Below are positions 1-10,254 of a stretch of DNA of 64,000 bases, one piece after another. Location of the stretch: NCBI GenBank assembly GCA_963971575.1, contig OZ020611.1, forward strand, positions 243,126,654 through 243,190,653. Reading direction: 5' to 3'. The notes below the pieces were generated by a model. That model saw nothing but the letters and a program-made list of their open reading frames with translations. It did no database searches and had not been told where the DNA came from. Numbering within the stretch: the first letter of the stretch is position 1; every line of letters begins with the position of its first letter. A program made the translations under genes and the position numbers. The DNA is from Liopterus haemorrhoidalis. Lineage: Eukaryota > Arthropoda > Insecta > Coleoptera > Dytiscidae.

Positions 1-322
1 CCAGTCCAGCTGCACCATCACTACTCCCCACCACCACCACCAGTCCAGGTTCATCACGTGCCCCAGGTCACCCATGTTCAACCCATCCAACACATTGCTC
101 CCGTACAGCATATAGCTCCCGTACAGCATATTGCTCCCGTACAGCATATTCAACACGTTCAGCCTGTGCAACATGTGCAACATGTGCAACATTTACAGCC
201 AGTGCAGCATGTTCAGTACCACCAGCCTGCCATCAATATCCAGGTTCCAGCACAGTTGTCCTATCATGGACAAAATCAGATACAACAGACGCATAAAGTG
301 CAGGGATACCACGTAACTAAAG
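1..322 (+). CDS. Cuticular protein exon, His/Gln/Pro-rich
   Basis: Open in frame 1 from the window edge to a GTAAGA donor at 323. The peptide is rich in His, Gln, Val and Pro and contains an 18-bp tandem repeat coding APVQHI (about positions 100-155) followed by HVQ units. Such low-complexity His/Gln stretches are common in cuticular proteins beside the RR domain. The exon continues upstream of the window. Phase 1 end. Confidence 0.85.
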
Positions 323-3300
323 GTAAGAATTATTCTTGACACTAAAGTGGGAAACAGAATGCACCGAGTTCTACGACGCGTTGACGGCGTACGTACGCCG
401 CTATCTGTCAGAAGAAAGTTAAAACCAAGCTGTTGTACGCAAGTGCACAGAATGAACAACGTCCTCCGGCGTTCGAACGCCGTTGATACTGTATGTTCGT
501 CAACTTCCAACTTTTGACGCCGTTGAACGTTGACGCAGAACACCTAACCTCAGTTTTTACTGAATGGTAAAGTGTTTGTATGTATAAATAACTTGCATAC
601 AACATAAATAACATCACACACAAGTCTTCATCATCCATTATACTTTTAATAAAAGAGAGCGCACGTATAAACACAGATATAGGTTGTCAAGTGACACTTG
701 ACGGCGTTAAAAATTATTGCATTGTGTGCAGGCGAAAATTCTCAACGGCGCTAACGCAACGCTGTCGCAAATGACGCCGCGCTGACGGCGTAGCGCGCTG
801 TGCATTCTGTTCCAGGCTTAAGGCTCGGTCTTTCCACCTTCGGATAAACTGGGTACTATCTGATAGATAAAGTTATTAGGTCGTCAAGGATGAAATTTGC
901 AGAAAAAATGGCAATGTTGGTTGATAAATAACAAATATAAGGAATTATTTTATTCGCCAAAGTATGCACCCATATTGTCTATACACTTTTGCCATTTAAA
1001 CGGCAGGCTGTTCAGGTTGGTCAGTGATGCGTTAGTCGATCGTAAGGCGACACATTTGTGGTTATCCAAATGTAATATATTTCCGGAGTCAGAGGGATTC
1101 ATGTTAGCAATACAGGATCAAGTGATCGCCACACGAAACTGCAGGAAATACAAGGTGTCTCAAAAGAAATTTTATATTTATTTAGCTTACTGCGTGAACG
1201 CAACGTATCCGAGGGGCGCGGGGGTAATGTCAATCGGTATCCTGGCTCTTGGGAATTCAGTCGCTATGGAGCGTTTCTCGGGAGCAGACCGCGCGTTATG
1301 CGTGCGAGAGTTTTACAAAAACGGTGATTTGGCGACTGTAGCACGTAGAAAATTCTGCAGTATTCGAGGTTTTCGCCACTTAAATGATGCGCCAAGCATT
1401 CCTCTCATTCGACATTGGGTTAAAAAGTTTGAAGAGACTGGTACAACGCTGGATAAATCAAAATCCGGGCGACCTAGGTCATCAAAAACGGTATAAAACG
1501 TGGAGAATGTTAATCAGTCTGTTCGTGACGACCCGAACCTTTCAATTCGGAAGCGCGCCAGTGCTTTAAATGTGCATAGATCATCATTACATCGCATTAT
1601 GCACAAAGACCTAAAGCTGCACCCCTACAAAATTCAATTTGTGCAAGAATTAAAGCCCCAAGATGCCAGTCAGAGGCTTAATTCTCAGGCAAATTGATCT
1701 CCCGGAGAGGTGACATAAATTGGCCTCCACGCAGTCCAGATTTAAACCCTATGGACTTTTTCCTATGGGGTTATCTTAAATCTAAAGTTTACGCCAATAA
1801 ACCGACTTCACTGGCGCATTTGAATGAAAATATCCGTCACGAAATGGCAGCCATCCCTGAGTCCACCTGCCGAGACGTCATAAGTAATTTTATTGTTCGA
1901 TTAAATGAGTGCCGAGAACGCGAGGGTCTACATTTAGACGATATTATTTTTAAGAAATAAATCCCCAAAAAGTGTATTTTAATAATTAATAAACATTTTT
2001 TCTATATACGGCTTACTTTTTTTTTAATCGATCCACTAAATATAAAATTTCTTTTGAGACACCTTGTACATTATAAAGGACACGACACTCACAAAAGATT
2101 TCTGCAGACAGGGCGGGCGGGAGTCAGAAACGATACTACACATAATATCCAGCTGCTTACAACTCGCTAACACAGACTATAAACACAGACACGATTAGGT
2201 AGCAAAAATCAAGCACCAGAAACTCGCATTAAAACACAAATTGTCTACAGACGACACACCATACTACAAATACACACCAACAACAATATTAGAAATTGAC
2301 ACGCACAGACTTTACTGGGATAGAACGTTACTTACAGACAAAAAAATACATCACAACAGATCAGACATCACCCTCATTGACAAAACTGACAAAATTATCC
2401 ACCTTATCGATACAGCAGTGCCCAATACACACAACACACACGTCGAAAACATAGAAAATACAATGACCTTGCTGTTCAACTGAAAAATCTCCTGAAAATG
2501 GAGAAGGCCTTTACGGTACCTATAGTTATCAGTTCGACGTGGGTCATCCCACAAACAATACATAATAGCTTACATATATTAAACTTAAACAGAAACATAT
2601 ATATACAGATACAAAAAGTTGTAATTATAAACACATGTCATATTGTAAGAAAATTCCTAAACATAGCACACGATGTTACACCTTTCACACAACATCCACC
2701 AAGAATAACTTTACACAATATAGAGCACATATCGCTGCACCCTATATCCGCACAAGACGAACAAATGGCACATACACAACCTACACAACTACCGTCACAA
2801 GAGTCCAACCACACGGAACAAGACGTTCAACCATCACAAAACACACAAAACCTACACAGAACAACACAACCCAAAACCAGAAACCGAAAACCGACTTCTG
2901 AAGCATCAGAAGAACAAACACAACAACCTGACACAACACAAAAGCAGAAACGTAGCAAATTTAAATATTTCCGAAACAAGGCAACTTGTAAATCTTGTGT
3001 AAAGATGTAAAAATGTTATAGAAAATAAATAATAATAATAATATTTATTCATGTTAATAAGATGTAGATTTTCAAAGGTGCAAACTATTGAAAACAAAAT
3101 TCCCTCTTAATTTGTCCTTACAAAAGTGAACAGCTTATATATGCTGTTCACTTTTGTAAGAACAAACTAAGAGGAAAATTTGATTTCAATAGTTTGCACC
3201 TTTGAAATTGTATAATCCGTCTCAATTTGTAATACTAAACTACAGTCTGTTCCAAACGGTTAGGCGGAACTAAATGGGAATTTTGTTCTTTTAGGTTGTC

Positions 3301-6300
3301 ACGAGAAGGGACCTAGTTTGGGTTATTTCATTTTTCACGTTGGAATGTCACAATTTAAAATTCCAACAATGAAACCATGGAAACGAATGACATGTAATAA
3401 TAATAATAATAATAATGTCAAAATTAAATTATTATTTTTTATATATTTTAATGACAAAAAAATTAATAAATGGTATAAAAATAAATTTATATTAAGAATG
3501 ACAAAAAAAAAATCAAAATATAAAGAAAATGACAATTTAAAATGATATTAATCTTAACCAAAAAATGTTTATTGTAAGTATGATTTATAAAGCTTAAACA
3601 AAATGGTCGAAAAGCACGATTTAAACGATGAAAGTAACTAGATTGCAAAATCTAGTTCCGCCTAACCGTTTGGAACAGACTGTAGAACTGGTTACTTTGG
3701 TGACTGTTGTGGTGTAAACAGACTTTGGCGTATCCGTGTGAACCAATACTATGATAATATTATAAATGTATTGTCAATAAACAACATAAAAAATGAACTT
3801 CCCCTGTTAGTTACGTATTACAAAATGAGACAGATATTATGTCATATTGGTATTAAAAAATGTCACTTTTTTAATATGTCGATCCATTCGACGTATGTCA
3901 TAATGAAAAATGATATTATCTGTCTCAATTTGTAATACGAAACTAAGAGGAAAATTTCATTTTTTATGTTGTCTATATAAAATATCATCTTAGGGTGGTA
4001 CTGCTGAAATGGCACCTTGCAAAAATTTGACAATTCATATTTGACATTAAATTATATGTCAATTTATTTTTTTAATTGAAAAGTATTTTTATACAACCAA
4101 AATAAGAACATAACATCAGAAAATATGCATAAGAGACAACAATTAGATAAATATACAAAAAAAACACATATAACGCTTATGGAAAACTTTTAGAAAAAAA
4201 TGGAACAAAATTAAAAAGAAGCGAAATTATAGACCTTGTGGCAGATATCTTTTCAGTAAATTTTGGTGTCGTTTTTGTTGTGAAATATAAAATAATTTTC
4301 CCATTTCAATTTCTTTAGATTTCTGAAGGAGAAGTAAGAAAAATTTTAAATGAAGGTGCAGAAAATTTAAGACCTACGAACATGGGGGAGGTAATAATAA
4401 GAAAACAGATAGAACCACAGACTACATGTTTCGGAAATATTTGCAGAGAAAAATTTGGGATTTACATTCAAAAAATAAATATTTTATTTTTTAAATATGT
4501 TATTATATTTTGAAAAACAAGAATTAGATTTTAAGGGCAGCAGAATAAAATGATAAATTATTATTATATAATATGTATTTTTGTTTTTTATATTTTATCA
4601 CGATATTTCATTGATAATCGTAATATTATTTACTATTATACGAGTAATAATCGAAAGTTTGATGAAATAAATATTAATAAATATATACATTCAAAATATT
4701 TGACATGTCAATCACAATTTTGACATGTCAATTTAGTAATAAACTCAATATGATGGAATTTAACCATACTTTTAAAAGCCAGATTTACAAGTTCATGTGA
4801 TTCTACAAAAGTCTATTTACACCACAACAGTCACTAAAGTAACCAGATCTAGTTTCGTATTACAAATTGAGACAGATTATATCTTAATTATAATGATCAT
4901 AACCTAGAAACCTAAAGTCGGTCTTACACCGTCAGGAATATTTTTGATTAGCATTTAAAGTAAGTAATACATTATAAAAGTAACCAAAATAACGAGACTA
5001 CAGTCTGTTCAAACGGTTAGGCGGAACTAGATTTTGCAATCTAGTTACTTTCATCGTTTAAATCGTGCTTTTCGACCGTTTTGTTTAAGCTTTGTAAATC
5101 ATACTTACAATAAACATTTTTTGGTTAAGATTAATATCATTTTAAAATGTCATTTTCTTTATATTTAGATTTTGTGTGTCATTCTTAATACAAATTTCCC
5201 ATTTATTTATTTTTTTGTCATTAAAATATGTAAAAAAAATAATTTAATTTTGACATATGTCATTCGTTTCCATGGTTTCATTGTTGGAATTTTAAATTTT
5301 GACATTCCAACGTGAAAAATGAAATAACCCAAGCAAGGTCCCTTCTCGTGACAACCTAAAAGAACGAAATTCCCATTTAGATCCGCCTAACCGTTTAAAA
5401 CAGACTATAATACATTATAAAAGTAACCAAAATAACGAGATTCGTTTGTCCTTACAAAAGTGAACAGCATATACTTATATTATGTACATATATTTATCAA
5501 TAAAATGTTTTTTGACACCTATCTGTCAAAATGTGTCATTTTATCCTCGGGATAACATTTATCAGTAACTACACGGTAGGAATAACTTATCCTATTGATA
5601 ACTTACTCTATTGATAAATATTTGGAAATACGCAAAAAATCGTTTATTCCCATGATAAATAATTATCCCATAGATAGTAAATTTTATTTAATGTTGGAAA
5701 TACCGGACCTAAACCATAAAGATTCCAATTACAAACATTTTCTTTTGTTACAGGGTTATCAAACTATGCTGGTCATCAACAAATAAAACACTACTCCGCC
5801 CCTGTAACCCATGTGCAGGCTCCAATAATCCACGCACCGGCCCCCGTATTGACGTACGCCACTCCTCTAGTCACAAAACTACACAATTCCGTGCCCCTAA
5901 ACACCTATTCACAAAACTCTTACAGCGGAAACTATAAATTCCAAACACCAGTCATCCAAAAGACTTATCTACCACCAAAAGTACAAAAAATAACCATCCA
6001 ACCAAGTATTGGATACAGCCTTGGCCAATCTAACTATGGACATTCAGAAGGATCATTTTCATCCCAAAGTATTTCTTTGGATACCGGATATAGTTATCCA
6101 GTTCCAGAAAAGAAGTTGGAGGTTACCCATGTTGTTAAACCCGATGTGCATCATAGTGTTTCCTATAACCATGCTCCACAAATTCAAATTTTGGCGCCAA
6201 AAGTATACGCTCCAGCTATCACTAAAGTAGCCCCCATTCAAGCTAGTTATTCCAGTGGAGGTTATGGCCAATCAAACTCACTTTCAAGCGGTTATTCCGG

Positions 6301-9300
6301 TTCAAGTGAATATTCAAGTGGTTCAAGAGGTTTTTCTAGTGGTTCATCTGATTATTCCCAATCAAGTGGATCACTTGGGTATTCAAGTGGGTCACATTCA
6401 AGTGGCTATTCCAGTGCTGCCATAACCGGTCTTTCTACCGGTTATATTGGTTCCAACGCAATTTCTTCCGGGTATTCTAGTGGTGCTTCCGATTATTCTG
6501 CTGGTGTTTCTGGTGGTAATTCCGGTTATTCTGGAAATTCTGGTTCCTATTCTGGAAATTCTGGTTCCTATTCTGGAAATTCTGGTTCCTATTCCGGAAA
6601 TTCTGGATCCTATTCTGGAAATTCTGGTTCCTATTCTGGAAATTCTGGTTCCTATTCTGGAAGTTCTGGTTCCTATGGTGGAAGTTCAGGTTCTTATGGA
6701 GGAAATTCTGGTTCTTATGGAGGAAATTCTGGGTCGAGTTCCCAAAGTTATTCCTTGGGTAGTGTTGGTCAAAGTTTGGGTTACTCAAGTTCCAATGGCA
6801 TTGGCGGAGGTTATGGGGATGTGAAGACTAGTTTTGTTACACCAGTTGTGAAGAGTGAACATCAAGCTGAACATAAACCGATCAAGATTAAGAATTCTGA
6901 ATATTATGTAAGTATTTTATAATATTATATAGAGCAGTGGTTCCCAAACTTTTTCGGTTCCCAGCGCCCTTAATGTATCAAGATTTTTTAGCGGCGCTCC
7001 AAGTGTCTAACTAACGCAGTTGGAGGAATATTGGAATATTTTCGCGGCACCCCTGTAGCCCAGCTGCGGCGCCCCAGGGCGCCGCTGCGCACAGTTTATG
7101 AATCGCTGATATAGTGTATATTTTATGAAGGTCAGTAACTTTCAACTTGAACTTACGGAGATCTATGATTTCCAAACAAATAAAAAAATCCAAAAAATAT
7201 TGAACATCAATACACGTTCCTGTAAAAAATGTAGGTGCAATGTGAATTTTCACACTTTTCAGGGTTTTGTAGGTATTTAATAAGTGTAAGAAGCCAACAT
7301 AATACTGGATGTCTAGGTATATTTATCACAACAAAATCAACAGTTTTTTTGATAATCACTTTTATTCGTTATTTGAGAACTAAGAGCTTCCGTTTAGTTT
7401 TTGTAAACAAAATTTAAATAATTTTCCATATATTCCAGGTTTTTTTTCTGCATTTGCTTCGTATTCAAGGAAGTTGAATCATTGTACTATCGTTGTCCTG
7501 TTTCTAATACGACCGCACAACGCACAACACAGACACACAGCTCCATGACATAAAAATTCATCAAGTTGAACATTCTATGTTTGTGCAGGCTATGCATAGC
7601 CAATCACAGAAGAGAGTGGCGAGCATGCGCCGTGCTTGACAATTGTCATAAGTCAGTGGTTCCCAACCTTTTTTACTTGTGGAGCCCTTTTTAGAATCAT
7701 ATTCTATGGCGGAGCCTCTAGGCATACCCTATGTCTTACAAATTAATGGTGTTTAGAAGTAATGTTACGGGGGAAGGGGTAGCATTTTAGTTAATATAAA
7801 TTCAATTTTCTCTTTCACACCTCACATATTGATAGATAGACAGATTTTTATAAAATGAAGCAAATAATCAAAATACATGCAGATTATTCAAACAAAAATG
7901 CTTCTCGCCGATCACATTCCAGCTAGTCATAGAACCATAAACCGGCTAGAGTCAGAAATCACTCGGACATACGAGGGATGTTTCCAAAGTTCTGAAAATT
8001 TAGCTATAATTTTTATTAGTTTGTTAATTTTCGTCAATATTACAATGTAGTTTTTCAATATAATCTCCATTTAATTGAATACATTTATCCCAACGATAAA
8101 CTAATTTTTTTAAGCCGTCCTATTGAGTTTCTGTTCTAGTCCCAACAGCCTTGGCACCTAGCGCGGTGAAGTCTTGCTAACGCCCAAACAATCATGCAAG
8201 ATGTCATGAACTTGTCGTGTACCTATCCCTAGGCGCACACTAATTTGACGAATAGTCATTCGCATGTCCTCTTTCAGTAGGTCTTTAACGGCAGTAATGT
8301 TTCTTTCATTTACCGACGTGCTTGGGTGCCCACTGCGTGGATCGTCTTCTAGTGATGTTCTACCGGTTTTAAAACGATCGATCCACCGATAAACAGTACT
8401 TTTGGATTCTGCAGACTCACCAAATACTCCTTGCAGACGCTGAATAATTTCTGATGTTTTCACACCTTCTTTCCTCAAAAAGAAAATTATTGCTCTTTGA
8501 GATTTTGCTGTGCCTTCCATGGTTACAAAAACAGTGCTATGAAAACGCGTCTATATCAGTCGAACACCTATATCAGACCAATATTGCACTAGATAGTTGC
8601 ATAAACATGTCAAGACTTGTCTGGCACCAATAACATTGGCTATAAGTTTTGCGTAATTTAATTATAGCACAATTCCCAGAATTTATGAAACATCCCTCGT
8701 ACATACATACAACTTAGCCAATTTTCTTTCAGAATGTAATTTTCAGTTTTCTTATATTGATTCTGTTTTTTATTTCTAATTTTTTTGCTTTTATTAAATT
8801 TTTATTTATATTATTTCCTGGAACGGCTGCGGAACCCCTGAGAAGTACACACGGAGCACTTAGGGTTCCGCGGAGCACAGGTTGGGAACCGCTGTCAAGT
8901 TATTGTATACTTTTTTGGTTATTGTTGTGTTTACAACTTTTTAAAAATGGAAAACGAAGCGAGGTTGGTTGAATTAGTGAAAAATAATCAAATAGTGTAC
9001 AAAATCAAGAAGAGCTGTGCGTTCTGACTAATGTACTAATGCGGTACACCGGTTATTTTATAAACACCATAGTTTTGGCTTGTGCGTTGTGCTATGGAGA
9101 CATGCTATGTAATATGTCATGCGTTATGTTATATAGCTATTATAAACCAGGCTTAATATTTCACTCTTCTATTAATGCACTGTATAAAGTTTAATTAATA
9201 AATTGTATACGGTATTAAATAAATAATAAATAAATATTATAATGTATTCTTGTTATGGTAATGTAAAATGCCTTACGAAGTAAATGACATACAATGTAAT

Positions 9301-9723
9301 GTCTGTAGACAATATGATGTATCCTTAAACTTAACAAGTTGCTGACACCTACGTTAATTTTCATGGGAAAAGAAAAGAGATGTCCACTGCGGATAAGTGA
9401 AACTGCGATAAAAAAATCCTACGGATAACATGGCTGTATCCTTAAGTTCGATTTTGGAATTTTCGATTACACCAAATTAAACCCTAGTCCTAACCTAAGT
9501 ATTAATTCCACAGGACGCTCATCCAAAATACGCTTTCCAATACGCAGTTCACGATCCTCATAGTGGAGACGTAAAAGAACAGAAAGAACAAAGAGATGGC
9601 GACACCGTCCACGGTGAATACTCCCTCGTGGAACCAGATGGCAGCGTACGAACCGTCAAGTATGAAGCGGACTGGAAGACTGGTTTCCACGCAACTGTAA
9701 CACACCAGGCTAAAAAGGCGTAA
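1..9723 (+). CDS. RR-2 cuticular protein gene (5' partial, 3 exons seen)
   Basis: Structural protein of the exoskeleton, predicted to be secreted and to bind chitin. The coding sequence joins exons 1-322, 5754-6907 and 9514-9723. Junctions agree in phase: exon 1 leaves one base (G) completed by GG of exon 2, and exon 2 ends on a codon boundary. Donors are GTAAGA and GTAAGT; acceptors are TTACAG and CCACAG. The visible protein is about 561 residues: a His/Gln/Pro/Val-rich part, a Ser/Gly/Tyr-rich part with a heptad array, then a C-terminal chitin_bind_4 (RR-2) domain ending at the stop. The signal peptide exon must lie upstream of the window. Introns of 5.4 and 2.6 kb are filled with transposons. 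Domain assignment is firm; which CPR family member it is cannot be told. Confidence 0.9.
348..814. repeat. Terminal-inverted-repeat element (unclassified)
   Basis: GGAAACAGAATGCAC at the left end is mirrored by GTGCATTCTGTTCC at the right end, and both subterminal regions carry GACGGCGTA-type motifs. No convincing target-site duplication and no transposase reading frame. A GC-rich MITE in the first cuticle intron; ORFs crossing it are chance. Confidence 0.55.
992..3041 (+). pseudogene. LINE 3' fragment with zinc knuckle and restriction-like endonuclease-type C-terminus
   Basis: C-terminal part of a LINE polyprotein, split by a mariner insertion at 1151-2066. Removing the insert and one TA makes the frame continue from about 992 through 1150 into 2069 and on to 2480, with one in-frame TAG near 2195. 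Visible parts: [16 protein letters not shown], a degenerate C-x2-C...H-x4-C knuckle (second Cys changed to Gly), then [13 protein letters not shown] and an endonuclease-like segment in which the usual RPD reads RSD. A frameshift leads to [14 protein letters not shown] in the 2498-3010 frame. The 3' end is an (AAT)n tail near 3029-3041. The knuckle-then-PD-(D/E)XK order resembles R2/R4-type LINEs; clade uncertain. 5'-truncated and dead. Confidence 0.7.
1151..2066 (+). mobile_element. Tc1/mariner-like element, internally deleted
   Basis: Terminal inverted repeats begin CAAGGTGTCTCAAAAGAAAT at both ends and are flanked by TA (1149-1150 and 2067-2068). It holds a transposase remnant starting at 1267 (MERFSGADR...): an N-terminal helix-turn-helix half, an in-frame TAA at 1494-1496, then [18 protein letters not shown] deletion near 1690 removes the first two catalytic aspartates. 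The C-terminal half keeps [17 protein letters not shown] and ends at 1960. Non-autonomous. It interrupts the LINE. Confidence 0.88.
3070..3207. repeat. 138-bp palindrome
   Basis: Two ~65-bp arms reading TTTCAAAGGTGCAAAC ... GTGAACAGC and its near-perfect complement around the centre TTATATAT. The end motif TTACAAAAGTGAACAGC recurs at 5451 and 29201, so the arms belong to a dispersed repeat. Confidence 0.8.
3216..3834. mobile_element. Family-B element (TSD TWA) holding a MITE
   Basis: Ends TCCGTCTCAATTTGTAATAC and GTATTACAAAATGAGACAGA form terminal inverted repeats; flanks are TAA and TAT, a damaged 3-bp duplication. Most of its interior is MITE A1. Same family as the copies at 3919 and 53015. 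Confidence 0.65.
3243..3682. mobile_element. Family-A MITE, copy A1
   Basis: Starts CAGTCTGTTCCAAACGGTTA, ends in the complement, flanked by TA (3241-3242, 3683-3684). 440 bp, longer than sister copies partly through an (AAT)n expansion near 3397. No coding capacity. TA duplication and long TIRs suggest a Tc1/mariner-mobilised MITE. Confidence 0.88.
3919..4876 (+). mobile_element. Family-B DNA element, most complete copy
   Basis: 958 bp with TIRs TCTGTCTCAATTTGTAATAC at both ends and a perfect 3-bp duplication TTA (3916-3918, 4877-4879). A 3-bp TWA duplication is typical of PIF/Harbinger elements, but no Harbinger protein is visible. It carries a short two-exon peptide remnant (next entry). 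A second copy in opposite orientation lies at 53015-54786. Confidence 0.75.
4125..4390 (+). pseudogene. Family-B short HTH-like peptide, two exons
   Basis: ATG at 4125 opens [13 protein letters not shown], then a one-base shift in an A-run, then [12 protein letters not shown] up to a GTAAAT donor at 4256. A TTCTTTAG acceptor at 4318 leads into [13 protein letters not shown], ending near 4390. The composition and spacing suggest an N-terminal DNA-binding helix-turn-helix of a transposase, but I do not recognise the family. The other copy (53980-54171, minus) keeps the first exon open. Function is inference only. Confidence 0.45.
4965..5440 (+). repeat. 33-bp direct repeats flanking MITE A2
   Basis: The 33 bases at 4965-4997 recur without mismatch at 5408-5440, immediately outside MITE A2. 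The right copy begins with the TA that serves as the MITE target duplication. A 2-bp duplication is expected for this family, so the extra length is unusual. Confidence 0.85.
5001..5407. mobile_element. Family-A MITE, copy A2
   Basis: 407 bp, starting CAGTCTGTTCAAACGGTTAG and ending in its degenerate complement, flanked by TA. In the reverse orientation relative to A1. Lies in the first cuticle intron. Confidence 0.85.
5754..6907 (+). CDS. Cuticular protein exon, Ser/Gly/Tyr-rich with heptad array
   Basis: Runs from a TTTTGTTACAG acceptor to a GTAAGT donor at 6908. The first two bases complete a codon with exon 1; the end is on a codon boundary. The peptide begins [20 protein letters not shown], continues through Pro/Val/Tyr-rich sequence, then SSGYSS-type repeats and a GNSGSYS heptad array, and ends KNSEYY before the RR-2 exon. 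An open antisense frame here is a by-product of codon bias. Confidence 0.9.
6533..6732 (+). repeat. 21-bp coding tandem repeat (GNSGSYS)
   Basis: About nine to ten 21-bp units coding GNSGSYS, drifting to GSSGSYG and GNSGSYG at the 3' end. The units are close to identical at DNA level, so copy number probably varies between alleles. Gly/Ser/Tyr repeats are typical of flexible, cross-linkable cuticle protein segments. Confidence 0.9.
6935..7108. mobile_element. hAT MITE 27 bp past a splice donor
   Basis: 174 bp from CAGTGGTTCCCAAACTTTTT to GAATCGCTG, flanked by ATATAGAG and ATATAGTG (8-bp duplication, one mismatch). Non-coding. It begins 27 bp downstream of the exon-2 donor of the cuticle gene. 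Confidence 0.8.
7215..7395. repeat. Dispersed repeat R3
   Basis: Contains GTGTGAAAATTCACA-like and CAGGGTTTTGTAGGTATTTA motifs. Related copies: inverted at about 34372-34500, and a diverged one at 47632-47790. Non-coding. Confidence 0.55.
7972..8699 (-). mobile_element. mariner element, internally deleted
   Basis: 728 bp; TIRs start CGAGGGATGTTTC at both ends, flanked by TA (7970-7971, 8700-8701). Codes on the minus strand for the start and the extreme C-terminus of a mariner transposase with the catalytic core missing. Nested in the hAT at 7654-8894. Confidence 0.9.
8043..8520 (-). pseudogene. mariner transposase with deleted DDE core
   Basis: ATG at 8520. The N-terminal HTH part ([19 protein letters not shown]..., about 115 residues, with [19 protein letters not shown]) is the paired-like DNA-binding domain of mariner transposases. 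After GVSKTSPR the frame is broken. Near 8060-8110 another frame gives [19 protein letters not shown], the usual mariner C-terminus. The ~170 residues carrying the DD34D triad are absent. Inactive, but could bind TIRs if expressed. Confidence 0.88.
9514..9723 (+). CDS. Cuticular protein exon, RR-2 chitin-binding domain
   Basis: From a TTCCACAG acceptor to TAA at 9721-9723; 69 residues. The sequence follows the RR-2 consensus: [19 protein letters not shown], then [34 protein letters not shown]. The aromatic residues that stack on chitin (Y, F, Y and the later Y) are present. RR-2 proteins usually belong to hard cuticle. An antisense open frame over the same bases is not coding. Confidence 0.95.
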   Translation, partial: DAHPKYAFQYAVHDPHSGDVKEQKEQRDGDTVHGEYSLVEPDGSVRTVKYEADWKTGFHATVTHQAKKA

Positions 9724-10049
9724 AAGGTACGAGAAACATCCATATTCAGCAATTAATAGTTACCAAATTTAACGTATAGTTACCATAAAAACCAAAGCAA
9801 AAAAACAAAAACAAATCTAGATAGACGTTAAAAAAAACGTTCTGTTAAACTGAAATTAGGATTCTTAGGTAAAAAATCGATTTATAACCCTTTGCGGTCG
9901 AAAACTTCAGACACACAGTGTCCGATTAAACAAGTATCGGACCTAGCAAGCCATGGGACATGGGGCAAGCTTGGGACATTTTCTTGCAAGCATTCGTAAG
10001 CGCTTAGTGCAAAAAAATTTTAGCGAACGCAGCTGTTGAGTATGTAGAC

Positions 10050-10246
10050 CAATGTTTCCCAACCTTTTTTTTACCATGCCCCAAGTCTTTCTAAAATTCT
10101 GATGCCCCGCTATGTAACATATACATATTTATTTATATTCAAAATTAAATTATTCCCTTGTTAGTTTTTAAACTCATTTTCGAATTTCCCCCTGAACAAT
10201 TAAATTGCCCCCATGTGGGGCGTGGGAGCCACGTTGGGAAACATCG
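10050..10246. mobile_element. hAT MITE, first of a two-element chain
   Basis: 197 bp, CAATGTTTCCCAACC to GTTGGGAAACATCG. Flanked by ATGTAGAC at 10042-10049 and 10247-10254. The right-hand duplication is also the left-hand duplication of the next hAT. Confidence 0.88.
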
Positions 10247-10254
10247 ATGTAGAC

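Larger units (their letters stand above)
7654..8894. mobile_element. hAT non-autonomous element containing a mariner
   Basis: Ends CAGTGGTTCCCAACCTTTTT and GGTTGGGAACCGCTG are inverted repeats. The 8-bp flanks are not identical, so the duplication has decayed. About 511 bp without the mariner inserted at 7972-8699. No hAT transposase remains. Confidence 0.75.

Noticed and set aside
193..674. Minus-strand ORFs at the start of the first cuticle intron
   Set aside because: They cross the exon-intron border and the TIR element at 348-814; no support.
6447..6824. Overlapping ORFs in other frames of the cuticle exon, plus and minus
   Set aside because: Produced by the 21-bp coding repeat; the true frame is fixed by splice phases and the RR-2 exon.
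9502..9752. Minus-strand ORFs over the RR-2 exon
   Set aside because: Shadow of a strongly coding plus-strand exon.
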